A stretch of DNA of 64,000 nucleotides from Chlamydiales bacterium (GCA_024233575.1 JACKPN010000002.1:248001-312000); one strand, 5' to 3'; positions 35,414 through 44,901 are shown, counted from the stretch's first letter. The notes: generated by a model from the sequence alone, not told the origin. Made by a program: numbers and translations.

Positions 35414-36451
35414 GTGACGGGCGAGGTAACTCTCGAAGAACAGGAAGAAATCGAACGTATCTTTGTCGGCTTTGCGGTACAAGCGCAAAAGCAGCTCTCA
35501 TCAAAGATTCATAAGCCTAGGCAACGCGTAATTGTCCTTGCAGGCCCAACTGCTGCAGGAAAGACGCAATTCTCGATTGATTTAGCGAAACAGATTGGCG
35601 GCGAGGTTGTCTCCGCGGACTCGATACAGGTTTATCGGGGTATGGATATCGGAACCGCTAAGATTACCGAAGAGGAGATGGAAGGAATTCCTCATCACCT
35701 GATAAATGTTCGCGATGTCAAAGATACCTATAATGTTGTCGATTTCTATTATGAAGCGCGCCACTGCTGTCAGAAGATTCTTGCTCGCGATGCCGTTCCA
35801 ATTATCGTTGGCGGATCGGGTTTTTATATTCATTCATTGATCTACGGACCACCTAGCGGGCCGCCTTCCGTTCCAGAGCTGCGCAAAATGCTCGAGGATG
35901 AGATGGAAAGGTTTGGGCCGGAGGCGATGTACCAGAAACTGCGGCAATTAGACCCGCAGTATGCCAATACCATCACCAAGAATGATAAGCAAAAAATTGT
36001 ACGAGCTTTCGAGATCATTAAGCTGACAGGGAAGAAAGTTAGCAAGTTGTCATGGAAGGGGCGCCGCAAGCCTCAGAATTATGACTTCCGCAGCTGGTTT
36101 CTTTATCGGCCAAAAGAACATCTATACAAGAGAATCGATAAGCGTTGCGATAAAATGATTGAAGAGGGTTTTCTTGATGAGGTGAGGCGGCTAGAGACAG
36201 AAGGATTGCGAGAGAACTCATCTGCAGCGCAAGCAATAGGGTACCGCCAGGCTTTGGATTTTCTTGAGACCGAGCAGACGAAGTGTGATTTGAAGCAGTT
36301 TACAGAAAAATTTAAGCAGGCTTCGCGCAATTATGCAAAGCGGCAGTTTACCTGGTTTCGTCGCGAGCCCGCATTCCGATGGTTGGACCTTGATCTTCAT
36401 GACCACGAGGTGGCTTTGGAGATGGTGATGCGCGACTACGAAGCGCGATAA
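35414..36451 (+). CDS. miaA: tRNA dimethylallyltransferase MiaA
   Basis: Adds the dimethylallyl group to A37 of tRNAs reading UNN codons. The P-loop LAGPTAAGKTQFSIDLA is near residue 42, followed by ADSIQVYRGMDIGTAK and VGGSGFYIHSLIYG; the late SAAQAIGYRQALDFL and RQFTWFRRE motifs are intact. The start is a GTG at 35414. An N-terminal extension of about 35 residues precedes the fold, as in other chlamydiae, giving a total of 345. Confidence 0.94.
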   Translation: MTGEVTLEEQEEIERIFVGFAVQAQKQLSSKIHKPRQRVIVLAGPTAAGKTQFSIDLAKQIGGEVVSADSIQVYRGMDIGTAKITEEEMEGIPHHLINVRDVKDTYNVVDFYYEARHCCQKILARDAVPIIVGGSGFYIHSLIYGPPSGPPSVPELRKMLEDEMERFGPEAMYQKLRQLDPQYANTITKNDKQKIVRAFEIIKLTGKKVSKLSWKGRRKPQNYDFRSWFLYRPKEHLYKRIDKRCDKMIEEGFLDEVRRLETEGLRENSSAAQAIGYRQALDFLETEQTKCDLKQFTEKFKQASRNYAKRQFTWFRREPAFRWLDLDLHDHEVALEMVMRDYEAR

Positions 36452-36790
36452 TTAGAGGATCGTGCAGACATCGAGCAGCCACTCTTCGTCTTTTAATATA
36501 CTTATAGCAACTTTTTGAACGTCATCAGAAGTATTCTGTATGCTGATCTGAAGTTTTTCATTGTGAATGTTGAAAAACAGAGTGTTTTGTTCATCAAAAG
36601 AAAGGCCGGCCAGAGATGTCCGAAGATGAGGTATCGTTACCGAGTTGCCATTGAGTTTGGCTATAACCTGTTTTTTCCTTCGGTCCCATATTCTAACAAA
36701 AATTTCTTTTGGATTCTTCTGCGGTCTGTAGAAATAGATGCTCATATCTTTCGGACAGTCATGCATATATGTGTAGTTCGATATGGACAT
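36452..36790 (-). CDS. Small protein ending in a CaaX box (CTIL), paralogue 2
   Basis: 112 residues, not recognised. The last codons read D-V-C-T-I-L-stop, giving a eukaryotic CaaX prenylation box whose final leucine is of the type favoured by geranylgeranyltransferase I. It shares FYRPQKNPKEIFVRI and the same CTIL end with the gene 22 bases upstream (FYRPAQQPKKIYAVI...CTIL), so the two are tandem paralogues. No signal peptide or hydrophobic helix is seen. TAGGAG eight bases before the ATG supports translation. It ends directly at the miaA stop, convergent. A role as host-lipidated effector is inferred. Confidence 0.8.
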   Translation of the reverse strand: MSISNYTYMHDCPKDMSIYFYRPQKNPKEIFVRIWDRRKKQVIAKLNGNSVTIPHLRTSLAGLSFDEQNTLFFNIHNEKLQISIQNTSDDVQKVAISILKDEEWLLDVCTIL

Positions 36791-36812
36791 GGTCAGCTCC
36801 TAGTTACCTAAA

Positions 36813-37178
36813 TCAGAGAATAGTGCAACAATCAGCTATCAACTGATTAGTATGATCAGTTTGTTTTTCGATAATTGAGACAAAAATACTCTGTTTTACA
36901 TTGGCAGAGAAAATGATTTTGATCTCGAGTTCTTTCATTTTCAGCCTTTTGAAATAGTCGTCTTGTTGTGCAATAGAAACGTCGCAGAGTGCGATGTTAT
37001 CTCTTTGAGAAAGGGGTAATTGGTTTCCAGGCAAAACAAGCATTTTATGATATGCCTTACCCCATATTTCGGCGATGACGGCATAGATCTTTTTAGGTTG
37101 TTGTGCTGGTCGGTAAAACATCACAAGGTACGGATCCCCCTTGTCGCTTCTGCACTCTTGGGTGTGGATTAGCCTCAT
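36813..37178 (-). CDS. Small protein ending in a CaaX box (CTIL), paralogue 1
   Basis: 121 residues, not recognised, first of a two-gene unit. It ends IADCCTIL, so two adjacent cysteines sit in and just before the CaaX box; the upstream cysteine could be a second lipidation site. It shares the FYRPxxxPK block near residue 22 with its neighbour, and the predicted beta-rich middle aligns loosely throughout (roughly 25-30% by eye). AGGTGATAAA precedes the ATG. Whether it is exported by the type III system encoded at 1-883 cannot be told from sequence. Confidence 0.8.
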   Translation of the reverse strand: MRLIHTQECRSDKGDPYLVMFYRPAQQPKKIYAVIAEIWGKAYHKMLVLPGNQLPLSQRDNIALCDVSIAQQDDYFKRLKMKELEIKIIFSANVKQSIFVSIIEKQTDHTNQLIADCCTIL

Positions 37179-37240
37179 TTTATCACCTAAAATGAATCAC
37201 ATCATAGGGAGCGATAAAAAAGCAAAGGGGAATCTTTGGT

Positions 37241-37936
37241 TTATGTCTCGTTTTCCGGAATCGGCTTTAGATCTTTACAAATGACTCCGCAGGAAACGAT
37301 GAATCGGAGGGCATCGTCAACTTTCATGTCTAAAAAAATCATTTGTTCTTTTTTGAACATGAGCATGAAGCCAACGGTAGGGTTAGGAGTTGCGGGAACG
37401 AAAACTGATAACTTGCCGGGGCCTAGCTCTCCCACTTCTTCAGTGTGCTGATCATTGGTGACTAGACCGAGAGCAAGAGTCTTTTTGGTAGGAAACGGAA
37501 CAAGCACGACTTGAGAAAAACTGGGGCTGCTGGACTCAAAAATTGTGCGGATTACGTCCTGTGTAGCTTTGTAGATTTTATTGATGAATGGGATCCGATG
37601 AAGGATATAATTTCCGATGCCAAGAAAAAAATGGAAGATGAATAGGCGTCCTAATATGCCAATGATGACAACAAAGAGGAAAAGGAGCACTAAGATCAAT
37701 AGGCGGCTGAAGATTTGTACGATTTGCTTGCCGGTAAAAAAGAGAAAAGGCTTGTCTAGCAGGTCGTAATAATCGAGGGTACGCTCAACCATTCCCACAA
37801 ATGGTGCAGTCAGCAGGTTGATCACAAAAATTGCCAGCATAAGAGTCAGTACGGCAGGCAGCAGGATTGCCAGCCCGGTCAGAAAATACTTTCTGAGCTT
37901 GCCTTTACGCTTCTTCGTCGTGAATTTGTCGTTCAC
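37241..37936 (-). CDS. DUF502 family membrane protein (second of a tandem pair)
   Basis: 231 residues with two N-terminal hydrophobic helices (about residues 17-38 and 70-95) and a soluble C-terminal domain. That domain carries the DUF502 signature phrases IPFINKIYKATQDVIRTIF, VVLVPFPTKKTLALGLVT and VFVPATPNPTVGFMLMFKKE. The function of DUF502 proteins in bacteria is not established. Its start overlaps the preceding paralogue by 32 bases, so the pair is co-translated. Confidence 0.85.
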   Translation of the reverse strand: MNDKFTTKKRKGKLRKYFLTGLAILLPAVLTLMLAIFVINLLTAPFVGMVERTLDYYDLLDKPFLFFTGKQIVQIFSRLLILVLLFLFVVIIGILGRLFIFHFFLGIGNYILHRIPFINKIYKATQDVIRTIFESSSPSFSQVVLVPFPTKKTLALGLVTNDQHTEEVGELGPGKLSVFVPATPNPTVGFMLMFKKEQMIFLDMKVDDALRFIVSCGVICKDLKPIPENET

Positions 37937-38606
37937 GTTTCAGCACCTCCGCTTGCTCTTTAGTAATCTGGTGGAACGGTTCGTTGAGGATAACTCCGCA
38001 TGAGATCACATACTTCAATGCTTCTTCTACTCTCATATCGAGGTAAATGACTTCTTTCTCTTCAAAAATAATCAGGAATCCGGACGTAGGGTTAGGAGTG
38101 GTCGGTACAAAAACCGCTACCAACTCGGAATCTCCGGGTTTCGGAAGTCCGGGAAGGCTTTCTCGCGTGATCAGCCCGATACTATAACTCTCGCTTCCGG
38201 GAAAAGGAACTAAAACGACCTGTTTAAAAGACTTGCTGTCATTGGTGAAGATGGTATTGATCACATCTTGACTGGTTTTATAAACAGACCGAATAAATGG
38301 GACTTTATTGAATAAATAGTCCCAGATTTTTAGGAGACGGTGAATAAAGTACCAGCGAGTGATCCAGCCGATGAAGACGGTGGAGAAAAACAAAGCTGCA
38401 AGGATAAGGACTTTCGCAACATACTCTTGGACTTGCGCAGCAGAGAGAAATAGAAAACCTTGAGTAAAGATGTCGTAATAATTGAAAATAGATTGAACGA
38501 TTCCGATAAAAGGAACAGTGAGCAGGTTTACCAGGAACATCACGATGATGATTGTCATCGCTAAAGGTAAAAGGATCATTAAACCTGTGATGAAGTATTT
38601 TCTCAT
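37905..38606 (-). CDS. DUF502 family membrane protein (first of a tandem pair)
   Basis: 233 residues, paralogous to the following gene over the whole length: two N-terminal helices, then VPFIRSVYKTSQDVINTIF, VVLVPFPGSESYSIGLIT and VFVPTTPNPTSGFLIIFEEK. Both proteins end near an ISCGVI motif followed by a short charged tail. Retention of two diverged copies suggests hetero-oligomers or divided roles (inference). Confidence 0.85.
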   Translation of the reverse strand: MRKYFITGLMILLPLAMTIIIVMFLVNLLTVPFIGIVQSIFNYYDIFTQGFLFLSAAQVQEYVAKVLILAALFFSTVFIGWITRWYFIHRLLKIWDYLFNKVPFIRSVYKTSQDVINTIFTNDSKSFKQVVLVPFPGSESYSIGLITRESLPGLPKPGDSELVAVFVPTTPNPTSGFLIIFEEKEVIYLDMRVEEALKYVISCGVILNEPFHQITKEQAEVLKRERQIHDEEA

Positions 38607-38618
38607 TAATGAGAGCTC

Positions 38619-39218
38619 CTACTTTGCTGCAGACGTCCACTCGCTGTCTTTGATGCGGAAGCGCCAGGGGAGCTGCGCATCTTCTCCGGCGTATGCCACG
38701 CCAACCCGCGGGCTTGCAAGCACCTGCTTTTTTGTAAACGACACCTTTCTATCTTCCACCCAGATCCTGTCCTTCGTGAGGGGGAGTCCGTCATGGCTGG
38801 TATCGATGCCTAAGCCTTGGGATAATGCCCCGGGACCGCCGGTAACGGCACGGTTGAGCTTGGGCTTGCTGCGCCTCTTCAAAATGGTATCGATGCCGAT
38901 TTGAGGGTGGATCGCCCTGATGAGGATAGCATGGGGGATATCGGCAATATTTGTCACGATATTAAAGAGGGAATGGATGCCATAGCAACAGTAGACGTAA
39001 CAGACTCCGCCGGCTTGATACATCGTCTCTGTGCGCTTCGTGCGCCTGCCGCCATGTGCATGGCTGGCGCGATCTTCAGGACCACGATATGCTTCGGTCT
39101 CGACGATCATGCCTCCGGTGACAATGCCGTTGATCTTCGTCATTAGAAATTTGCCTAGTAGATCGCGGCTAAGGTATAGGACGTCATCATGCTGATAGTA
39201 CGATTGCGGCAAAATCAT
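38619..39218 (-). CDS. 3-methyladenine DNA glycosylase (AAG/MPG family)
   Basis: Removes alkylated purines in base excision repair. The 199 residues contain the catalytic glutamate in MIVETEAYRGPEDRASHA, then GGRRTKRTETMYQAGGVCYV and YGIHSLFNIVT, and the late GPGALSQGLGI motif, all diagnostic of the AAG fold. It overlaps the end of the RNase R gene by four bases. Confidence 0.94.
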   Translation of the reverse strand: MILPQSYYQHDDVLYLSRDLLGKFLMTKINGIVTGGMIVETEAYRGPEDRASHAHGGRRTKRTETMYQAGGVCYVYCCYGIHSLFNIVTNIADIPHAILIRAIHPQIGIDTILKRRSKPKLNRAVTGGPGALSQGLGIDTSHDGLPLTKDRIWVEDRKVSFTKKQVLASPRVGVAYAGEDAQLPWRFRIKDSEWTSAAK

Positions 39219-41395
39219 TTGCGTCGTCGTTTCGGTTTGCGTATTTTCTTTTCCGGCGCTTCATTAGGGATGAGCTCCCATTTACTCTCAAGCAGGATGA
39301 AGTCTATATCGCGCAGCATCACAGTGACTAGGTCGCCTGCACAGTAAGTGGTATTCGTTGATGTGCCGACGATGGCTTGAATTCGCTGGTCAAAATCAAA
39401 AAACTCATCGCCGATTTCCGAGACGTGGATGAATGCATCGATCATATATTCAAGAACTTCGACAGTGATGCCGAAAGGCTTGACACTAGTGACTACTGCT
39501 TCATAATCTTTATTCGGTTGTTTTTTGTTTTCGCTGTCGAGCAGTCGCAGTTTTTTCAGGAGGTTAACGCTCATTTCAGCCTTGGCGCTAATACGTTCCT
39601 GCTTGGAGCAGTGGTCAGTGATCTCTAGGAGATGATCCCAATCATCGTTGTCGCCGAAGAGGATGCGGTGAACAACGAGGTCAGCGTAACGGCGTATCGG
39701 GCTGGTGAAGTGGCAGTAGTGGCTGAGGCTTAAACCATAATGTCCGATATTTTCCGGAGAGTATGCGGCAAGCCGCATCCTTCTGATATAGCAATTGGCA
39801 AGATACTGTCCGTACGGTGTTGAGGTGGCGTTGTCAAACAATTTCTGCAGTTCGGCTGGAGAGGGGCTGTCAGGACATTCAAAGCCGAAAGCACGGGCTA
39901 GGTCGACAAAATCGCTGATATTCTCTTCCGCGGGAGTGTCATGGACGCGGTAGGCGAGGTTTCTTCCTGCATCAGACAGATGGTGTGCAATGGTTTCGTT
40001 GGCTTTGAGCATGAACTCTTCTACTAATTGGTGCGTGATGTCGTACTCAATATATTCGGTTCCTGTGGGAACCCCATCATTATCGATGACGATGCGCAGT
40101 TCAGGCATGGAGAACTCTATGCTTCCTCTTTTACGTCGTTGCTCTTTAAGTAGTAGGCACAGCTCTACCATCAAGTTAAGTGTGTCCTTATGAGGGCTTT
40201 CGCGTTTACCGTCGAGCACTTCTTTTGCTTCGCGATAGGAAAACCGCTTGTCGCTTTTGATGATGGTGCGGGCAATGCGGTATTCTGCAAGCTCGCCTTT
40301 GCTGTCGAGAGTAACCAGCACCGAAACTGTCAAACGTTCGACGTCAGCCTTTAGGCTGCATAGATTGTCGGAGAGTTCTTTCGGAAGCATCGGTAAACAG
40401 AATCTCGGGAAATATGTCGAGTTGGCCCGCGCCTTGGCTTCGGCGTCAAGAGCGCTGCCATGACCTACATAATGGGAGACATCGGCAATATGGACGGCCA
40501 GATGGTATTTGCCATCTTTTTTTGTTAAGCTGAGGGCATCATCGAAATCTTTCGCGGTTGTGGGGTCGATGGTGAAAGTTTCGAGATGACGAAGATCTTC
40601 TCGGTTCTCAATCTCTTCAGGCGGCACAGTATCACCGAAAGCGCGTGCTTCATCAATCACCTCTTGGGGGAAATCCGCTCGAAGCTCATATTCTTCAATT
40701 GCGGCCTTGGTATCGATCGATGGATCAGAGATGTGGCCAAGGTAGTGCGACATGCGGCAATGAGTTTCTGTCTCTTTTTCCCCCCAGTCGATCACTTCCA
40801 TGACGAGTCGGTCTCCGACGCGCAGCTCTCTTTCATCAGTTTCAATGATGACGCGCTGAGCGACCCCGAGCATCGGCACATAGGCAAGAGCTCGTCCCTT
40901 TTTGTCGACTTGCTTGACAATTCCGGCAATATGGGTGCGTCCTCTGTTCAGGATCGCGATCACGCGCCCTTCCGGTCCTTTTTCGGAGTAGCTCTGCGGG
41001 TTGATCAACACTTCGACAGTGTCGCCGTCTACTGCGTTCTGCGTTAAGTGTTTAGGGATGAATATGTCTTGACTTAGTGTCGCGGGAGATGCAGCGGTGA
41101 CAAAGCCGAAGCCTCTCATATGCATCCTGATTATCCCTTTGAAAACATCGGCATGGCTTTCTTTCCAGCTGTATTTGCCGTCCTTCAATTTGGCAGTGCC
41201 GTCTTCGACCAGTGCCGCCAGCACTTGGCGGAAGATGATTTGATGTTGTTCGGGAAGATGGAGCTTCTCCATTAAGTCGCGCATCGACAGCGGAACAAAG
41301 CTGCGGCCGGTCATGAACTGCCTCGTTACCTTCAGCAGATTGTCATACAGCTTATCTTCTTTGCTTCTCTTTGACTTTTTGCGACTTTTTCTCAT
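39215..41395 (-). CDS. rnr: Ribonuclease R
   Basis: Processive 3'-5' exoribonuclease able to degrade structured RNA. After a basic N-terminus (MRKSRKKSKRSKEDKLYDN), an HTH/cold-shock-like region leads to the RNB domain with FTIDPTTAKDFDDALSLTK, whose aspartates bind metal, and CHFTSPIRRYADLVVHRIL. A C-terminal S1 domain and a lysine/arginine-rich tail (KKIRKPKRRRK) follow. The ATG at 41395 is preferred to a TTG at 41410. Divergent from leuS. Confidence 0.95.
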   Translation of the reverse strand: MRKSRKKSKRSKEDKLYDNLLKVTRQFMTGRSFVPLSMRDLMEKLHLPEQHQIIFRQVLAALVEDGTAKLKDGKYSWKESHADVFKGIIRMHMRGFGFVTAASPATLSQDIFIPKHLTQNAVDGDTVEVLINPQSYSEKGPEGRVIAILNRGRTHIAGIVKQVDKKGRALAYVPMLGVAQRVIIETDERELRVGDRLVMEVIDWGEKETETHCRMSHYLGHISDPSIDTKAAIEEYELRADFPQEVIDEARAFGDTVPPEEIENREDLRHLETFTIDPTTAKDFDDALSLTKKDGKYHLAVHIADVSHYVGHGSALDAEAKARANSTYFPRFCLPMLPKELSDNLCSLKADVERLTVSVLVTLDSKGELAEYRIARTIIKSDKRFSYREAKEVLDGKRESPHKDTLNLMVELCLLLKEQRRKRGSIEFSMPELRIVIDNDGVPTGTEYIEYDITHQLVEEFMLKANETIAHHLSDAGRNLAYRVHDTPAEENISDFVDLARAFGFECPDSPSPAELQKLFDNATSTPYGQYLANCYIRRMRLAAYSPENIGHYGLSLSHYCHFTSPIRRYADLVVHRILFGDNDDWDHLLEITDHCSKQERISAKAEMSVNLLKKLRLLDSENKKQPNKDYEAVVTSVKPFGITVEVLEYMIDAFIHVSEIGDEFFDFDQRIQAIVGTSTNTTYCAGDLVTVMLRDIDFILLESKWELIPNEAPEKKIRKPKRRRK

Positions 41396-41468
41396 ATAAT
41401 ACCAACTCAATTAGATGTTACGATATGATAACACAACTTATCATATATGGAAAAAGTATTGGAGAGCG

Positions 41469-44039
41469 ATGAGGTATAACCATAAAAAGATCGAGCCTAA
41501 ATGGCAGAAGGCTTGGGAAGAAAAGAAAACTTTTAAATCGGAACAGGAGTCGGACAAGCCTAAATATTATGTTCTGGACATGTTCCCATATCCCTCCGGC
41601 TCCGGTCTGCATGTCGGACACGTCGAGGGTTATACCGCTACCGATATCGTTTCCCGATATAAGCGGCAGCGCGGATTCAATGTCCTTCATCCAATGGGAT
41701 GGGACAGCTTCGGCCTTCCTGCAGAACAATATGCCGTCCGTACCGGAACGCATCCCGCTGAGACGACTAAGAAAAATATTGATACTTTCCGTCGTCAGCT
41801 GAAAGCGCTTGGATTCAGCTATGACTGGGACCGCGAGTTTGCTACTAGCGATCCTGATTATTATCAATGGACGCAATGGATCTTCACCAAGCTCTATGAG
41901 CGTGGTCTAGCATACGAGGCGGAGATGCTTGTCAACTACTGTCCGGCGCTTGGTACAGTCCTTGCCAACGAAGAAGTGGAGAATGGACGCTCGAAAGAGG
42001 GCGGCCATATTGTTGAACGGCGTCCTCTAAAGCAGTGGGTGCTGAAGATTACTGCGTATGCCGAAAGGTTGATCCATGATCTCGATAAAGTCGATTGGCC
42101 TGAAAGTTTGAAGAAATTGCAGATCAACTGGATTGGCAAGAGCAATGGAGCACAAGTGGACTTCCCTATCGTTGACAGCGCGAAGTTTATTCGTGTGTTC
42201 ACCACTCGTCCAGATACGCTGTTTGGCGCCACATTTATGGTATTGGCGCCCGAACACTCTCTTGTTGAGGAGTTGACAACACCGGATAATGCTGAGTCTG
42301 TCGCAGAGTACAAGAGACTTGCAGCAGGTAAGAGCGATCTCGACCGCACGGAGCTAAGCAAAGAGAAGACAGGCGTCTTCACAGGGAGCTATGCTGTCAA
42401 CCCTGTTGACGGCAGCGAGATTCCTATTTGGATCGCCGACTATGTTCTTGCAGGGTATGGAACCGGAGCGGTCATGTGCGTGCCTGCTCACGACGAGCGC
42501 GACTACGAGTTCGCTGAGAAGTACAACTTGCCTATCATCCCTGTTTATGAGCCTCTTGTTGAAGAGCATCCCGACCTGATTCCAGATGGTATGGATGTCG
42601 AAACGGTCAAACGTGAGGTGATGGAGGGACGTCGTTTTTGGCCTAACGAAGGGCGTTGCATCAACAGCACTAACGAAGACCTTTCTTTGAACGGACTGAT
42701 GGTTAAAGATGCAATCGATGAGATTATCGCGTGGCTTGCGAAGAACGGAAAAGGGAAAAAGATGATCAATTACAAGCTGCGCGATTGGTTGTTTTCTCGT
42801 CAGCGTTATTGGGGTGAGCCATTCCCGATCCTTCATTTTGAAGATGGAAGCAAGCGCGTTCTTGACCTTGATGAGCTTCCGCTCGAACCGCCACCGGTCA
42901 CCGATTACAAGCCTGCCGGCGACGGACGCAGCCCCTTGGCGAAGGTTACCGATTGGGTGGAGATCACTGACCCCAAAACAGGAAAAAAAGCGCATCGCGA
43001 AACGAATACGATGCCGCAGTGGGCCGGTTCATGCTGGTATTACCTTCGCTTCTGCGATCCTGGCAACAAACAAGAGGCGTGGGATAAAAAATTAGAAAAT
43101 TACTGGATGCCGGTCGACCTCTACGTCGGCGGTGTCGAACATGCGGTCTTGCACCTTCTTTATGCACGTTTCTGGCATAAAGTGCTGTACGATTGCGGTC
43201 TTGTTTCCCAGGAAGAGCCTTTTCAAACACTCCGTAACCAGGGGCTTATCGTTGCTCGCGCATTTCAGGATCAAAATAATATGTATGTTGATCCTCGCGA
43301 TGTTAAAGAAAAAGACGGACGTTATTTTCATCGGGAAACTGGAGAAGAGCTCTCCAGTCAGATCGAAAAAATGTCCAAATCTAAGCTCAATGGCATCACT
43401 CCTGATGATATTATCGAAGAGTTTGGCGCAGATTCGCTGCGTCTCTATGAGATGTTCATGGGGCCTCTTGAGAAAGAGAAGGTATGGAACACCGATGCCG
43501 TCAATGGCTGCCGCCGCTTCTTAGTGCGCTTCTTCGATATGGCGACATCATCGAAAGTGTGCGATGAAGATGATGATGAAGCTCTCAAGCTCGGGTATCG
43601 TCTCGTTCATGCTGTAACTAAAGATATCGAAGAGCTGCAGTTCAATACTGCTATAGCAAAGATGATGGAGTTTCTCAATGATTTCACGAAGCTCGACCGT
43701 TATCCACGTAAAGTTGTTAAGATGGCGACCCAATGCCTGATGCCTTTTGCTCCGCATATTGCAGAAGAGATCTGGTCGATCGTCGACGATGGCACCGATA
43801 TCAATTATGAGCCTTATCCTGAAGTCGAGAAGAGCTATCTTGAAGATGAAACCGTTACCTATGTCGTTCAAGTGAATGGCAAGCTTCGCGGGCGTTTCGA
43901 TTTGCCGAAAGATCAGTCTGAAGAGGTGATTCTTGAGGCCGCCAAAAAAGAACCTGCTGTGAGGAAACATATTGATGATCGTTTGATCATCAAAGTTGTT
44001 TTCGTGCCTAATAAACTGCTAAACGTGGTGGTGAAATAG
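41469..44039 (+). CDS. leuS: Leucyl-tRNA synthetase
   Basis: Class I aminoacyl-tRNA synthetase. The HIGH-type motif is FPYPSGSGLHVGHVEGY, the editing domain lies around residues 220-410 (TRPDTLFGATFMVLAPEH, YGTGAVMCVPAHDERD), and KMSKSKLNG is near 640. The ATG at 41469 has GGAGAG immediately upstream. The product is 856 residues, the normal length. The NlpC gene begins one base after the stop. Confidence 0.97.
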   Translation: MRYNHKKIEPKWQKAWEEKKTFKSEQESDKPKYYVLDMFPYPSGSGLHVGHVEGYTATDIVSRYKRQRGFNVLHPMGWDSFGLPAEQYAVRTGTHPAETTKKNIDTFRRQLKALGFSYDWDREFATSDPDYYQWTQWIFTKLYERGLAYEAEMLVNYCPALGTVLANEEVENGRSKEGGHIVERRPLKQWVLKITAYAERLIHDLDKVDWPESLKKLQINWIGKSNGAQVDFPIVDSAKFIRVFTTRPDTLFGATFMVLAPEHSLVEELTTPDNAESVAEYKRLAAGKSDLDRTELSKEKTGVFTGSYAVNPVDGSEIPIWIADYVLAGYGTGAVMCVPAHDERDYEFAEKYNLPIIPVYEPLVEEHPDLIPDGMDVETVKREVMEGRRFWPNEGRCINSTNEDLSLNGLMVKDAIDEIIAWLAKNGKGKKMINYKLRDWLFSRQRYWGEPFPILHFEDGSKRVLDLDELPLEPPPVTDYKPAGDGRSPLAKVTDWVEITDPKTGKKAHRETNTMPQWAGSCWYYLRFCDPGNKQEAWDKKLENYWMPVDLYVGGVEHAVLHLLYARFWHKVLYDCGLVSQEEPFQTLRNQGLIVARAFQDQNNMYVDPRDVKEKDGRYFHRETGEELSSQIEKMSKSKLNGITPDDIIEEFGADSLRLYEMFMGPLEKEKVWNTDAVNGCRRFLVRFFDMATSSKVCDEDDDEALKLGYRLVHAVTKDIEELQFNTAIAKMMEFLNDFTKLDRYPRKVVKMATQCLMPFAPHIAEEIWSIVDDGTDINYEPYPEVEKSYLEDETVTYVVQVNGKLRGRFDLPKDQSEEVILEAAKKEPAVRKHIDDRLIIKVVFVPNKLLNVVVK

Positions 44040-44040
44040 G

Positions 44041-44901
44041 ATGCTTGGCATCATCACCGTTCCTGTTACTGATTTGAGAGCCGAGCCTGCCCCGCCGGCC
44101 TCATATTATCATCAGGATGCTCTGCAAGAGTCGCAGCTTCTATACGGCGAGCAGGTGACGATTCATGAAGCCCGCGATGGCTGGTTTCGCGTTACCGCTG
44201 ACGAGCAGCCCTATTATCGCGATTCCTGGAAGGGCTATCCGGGATGGGTAAAAGAGAGTCATGTCACAACAATTGACGCCGTATCGAGAAAGGATCTTGT
44301 CGTAGCCGTTCCTTGGGCTGCGCTAAAGAATGAAGAGGGAGCGGTTGTTATTTCCCTGTGCATGGGTACTTTCTTGACCTGCATTGCAGAAACTAATGAC
44401 GCATGGATTGTTAGTTTGCCCTCGCACGGTGATCTGAAGCTGTCGCGTCAGGATGCCATATCTACGCAAGAGCCTTTTGCTAAAGAACGCCTTATTGATA
44501 TCGGCAGTGCTCTTGTCGGTGCGCCATACCACTGGGGAGGTTGTAGCTGTTATCATTCGGAGTATTCGGATACGCTTACCAGCGTCGACTGTTCCGGTTT
44601 AGTCATGATACTTTACAGGCTTGCAGGTGTTCAAACCCCAAGAAATGCCCACGATCAGTTTTTCGCTGCCATTCCTTGTTCCTATGAAGAGATGGAAGTT
44701 GGTGATCTGATTTTTGTCAAAGACAGCGAAAAGCAGCGCATGACTCACGTGATGCTGTACGCTGGAGGTGACCGTTTCCTCGAGGCGACGATCACAACCG
44801 GACGTGTGCAATGGAATACCGGCGTTAATAAATTTGGGATGCCGCTGTCTGCATGCGCCGACAATGGTGAAGTCTATTTTGGAAAAATAAATTGTTTATG
44901 A
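44041..44901 (+). CDS. NlpC/P60 peptidoglycan endopeptidase with SH3-like N-terminus
   Basis: Cysteine peptidase cleaving gamma-D-Glu-diaminopimelate peptides. The N-terminal 130 residues resemble paired bacterial SH3 domains (VTDLRAEP..., LLYGEQVTIHEARDGWFRV). The catalytic domain has SALVGAPYHWGG, the nucleophile in SVDCSGLVMILYRLAGVQTP, MEVGDLIFVKD and the histidine in MTHVMLYAG. No signal peptide is visible, so it may act in the cytoplasm on recycled wall fragments or be exported by another route. C. trachomatis has a homologue (CT127, from memory). Confidence 0.9.
   Translation: MLGIITVPVTDLRAEPAPPASYYHQDALQESQLLYGEQVTIHEARDGWFRVTADEQPYYRDSWKGYPGWVKESHVTTIDAVSRKDLVVAVPWAALKNEEGAVVISLCMGTFLTCIAETNDAWIVSLPSHGDLKLSRQDAISTQEPFAKERLIDIGSALVGAPYHWGGCSCYHSEYSDTLTSVDCSGLVMILYRLAGVQTPRNAHDQFFAAIPCSYEEMEVGDLIFVKDSEKQRMTHVMLYAGGDRFLEATITTGRVQWNTGVNKFGMPLSACADNGEVYFGKINCL

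Noticed and set aside
37205..37240. Possible terminator after the DUF502 pair (minus strand)
   Set aside because: The stem is only five base pairs before the T-run; too weak to list.
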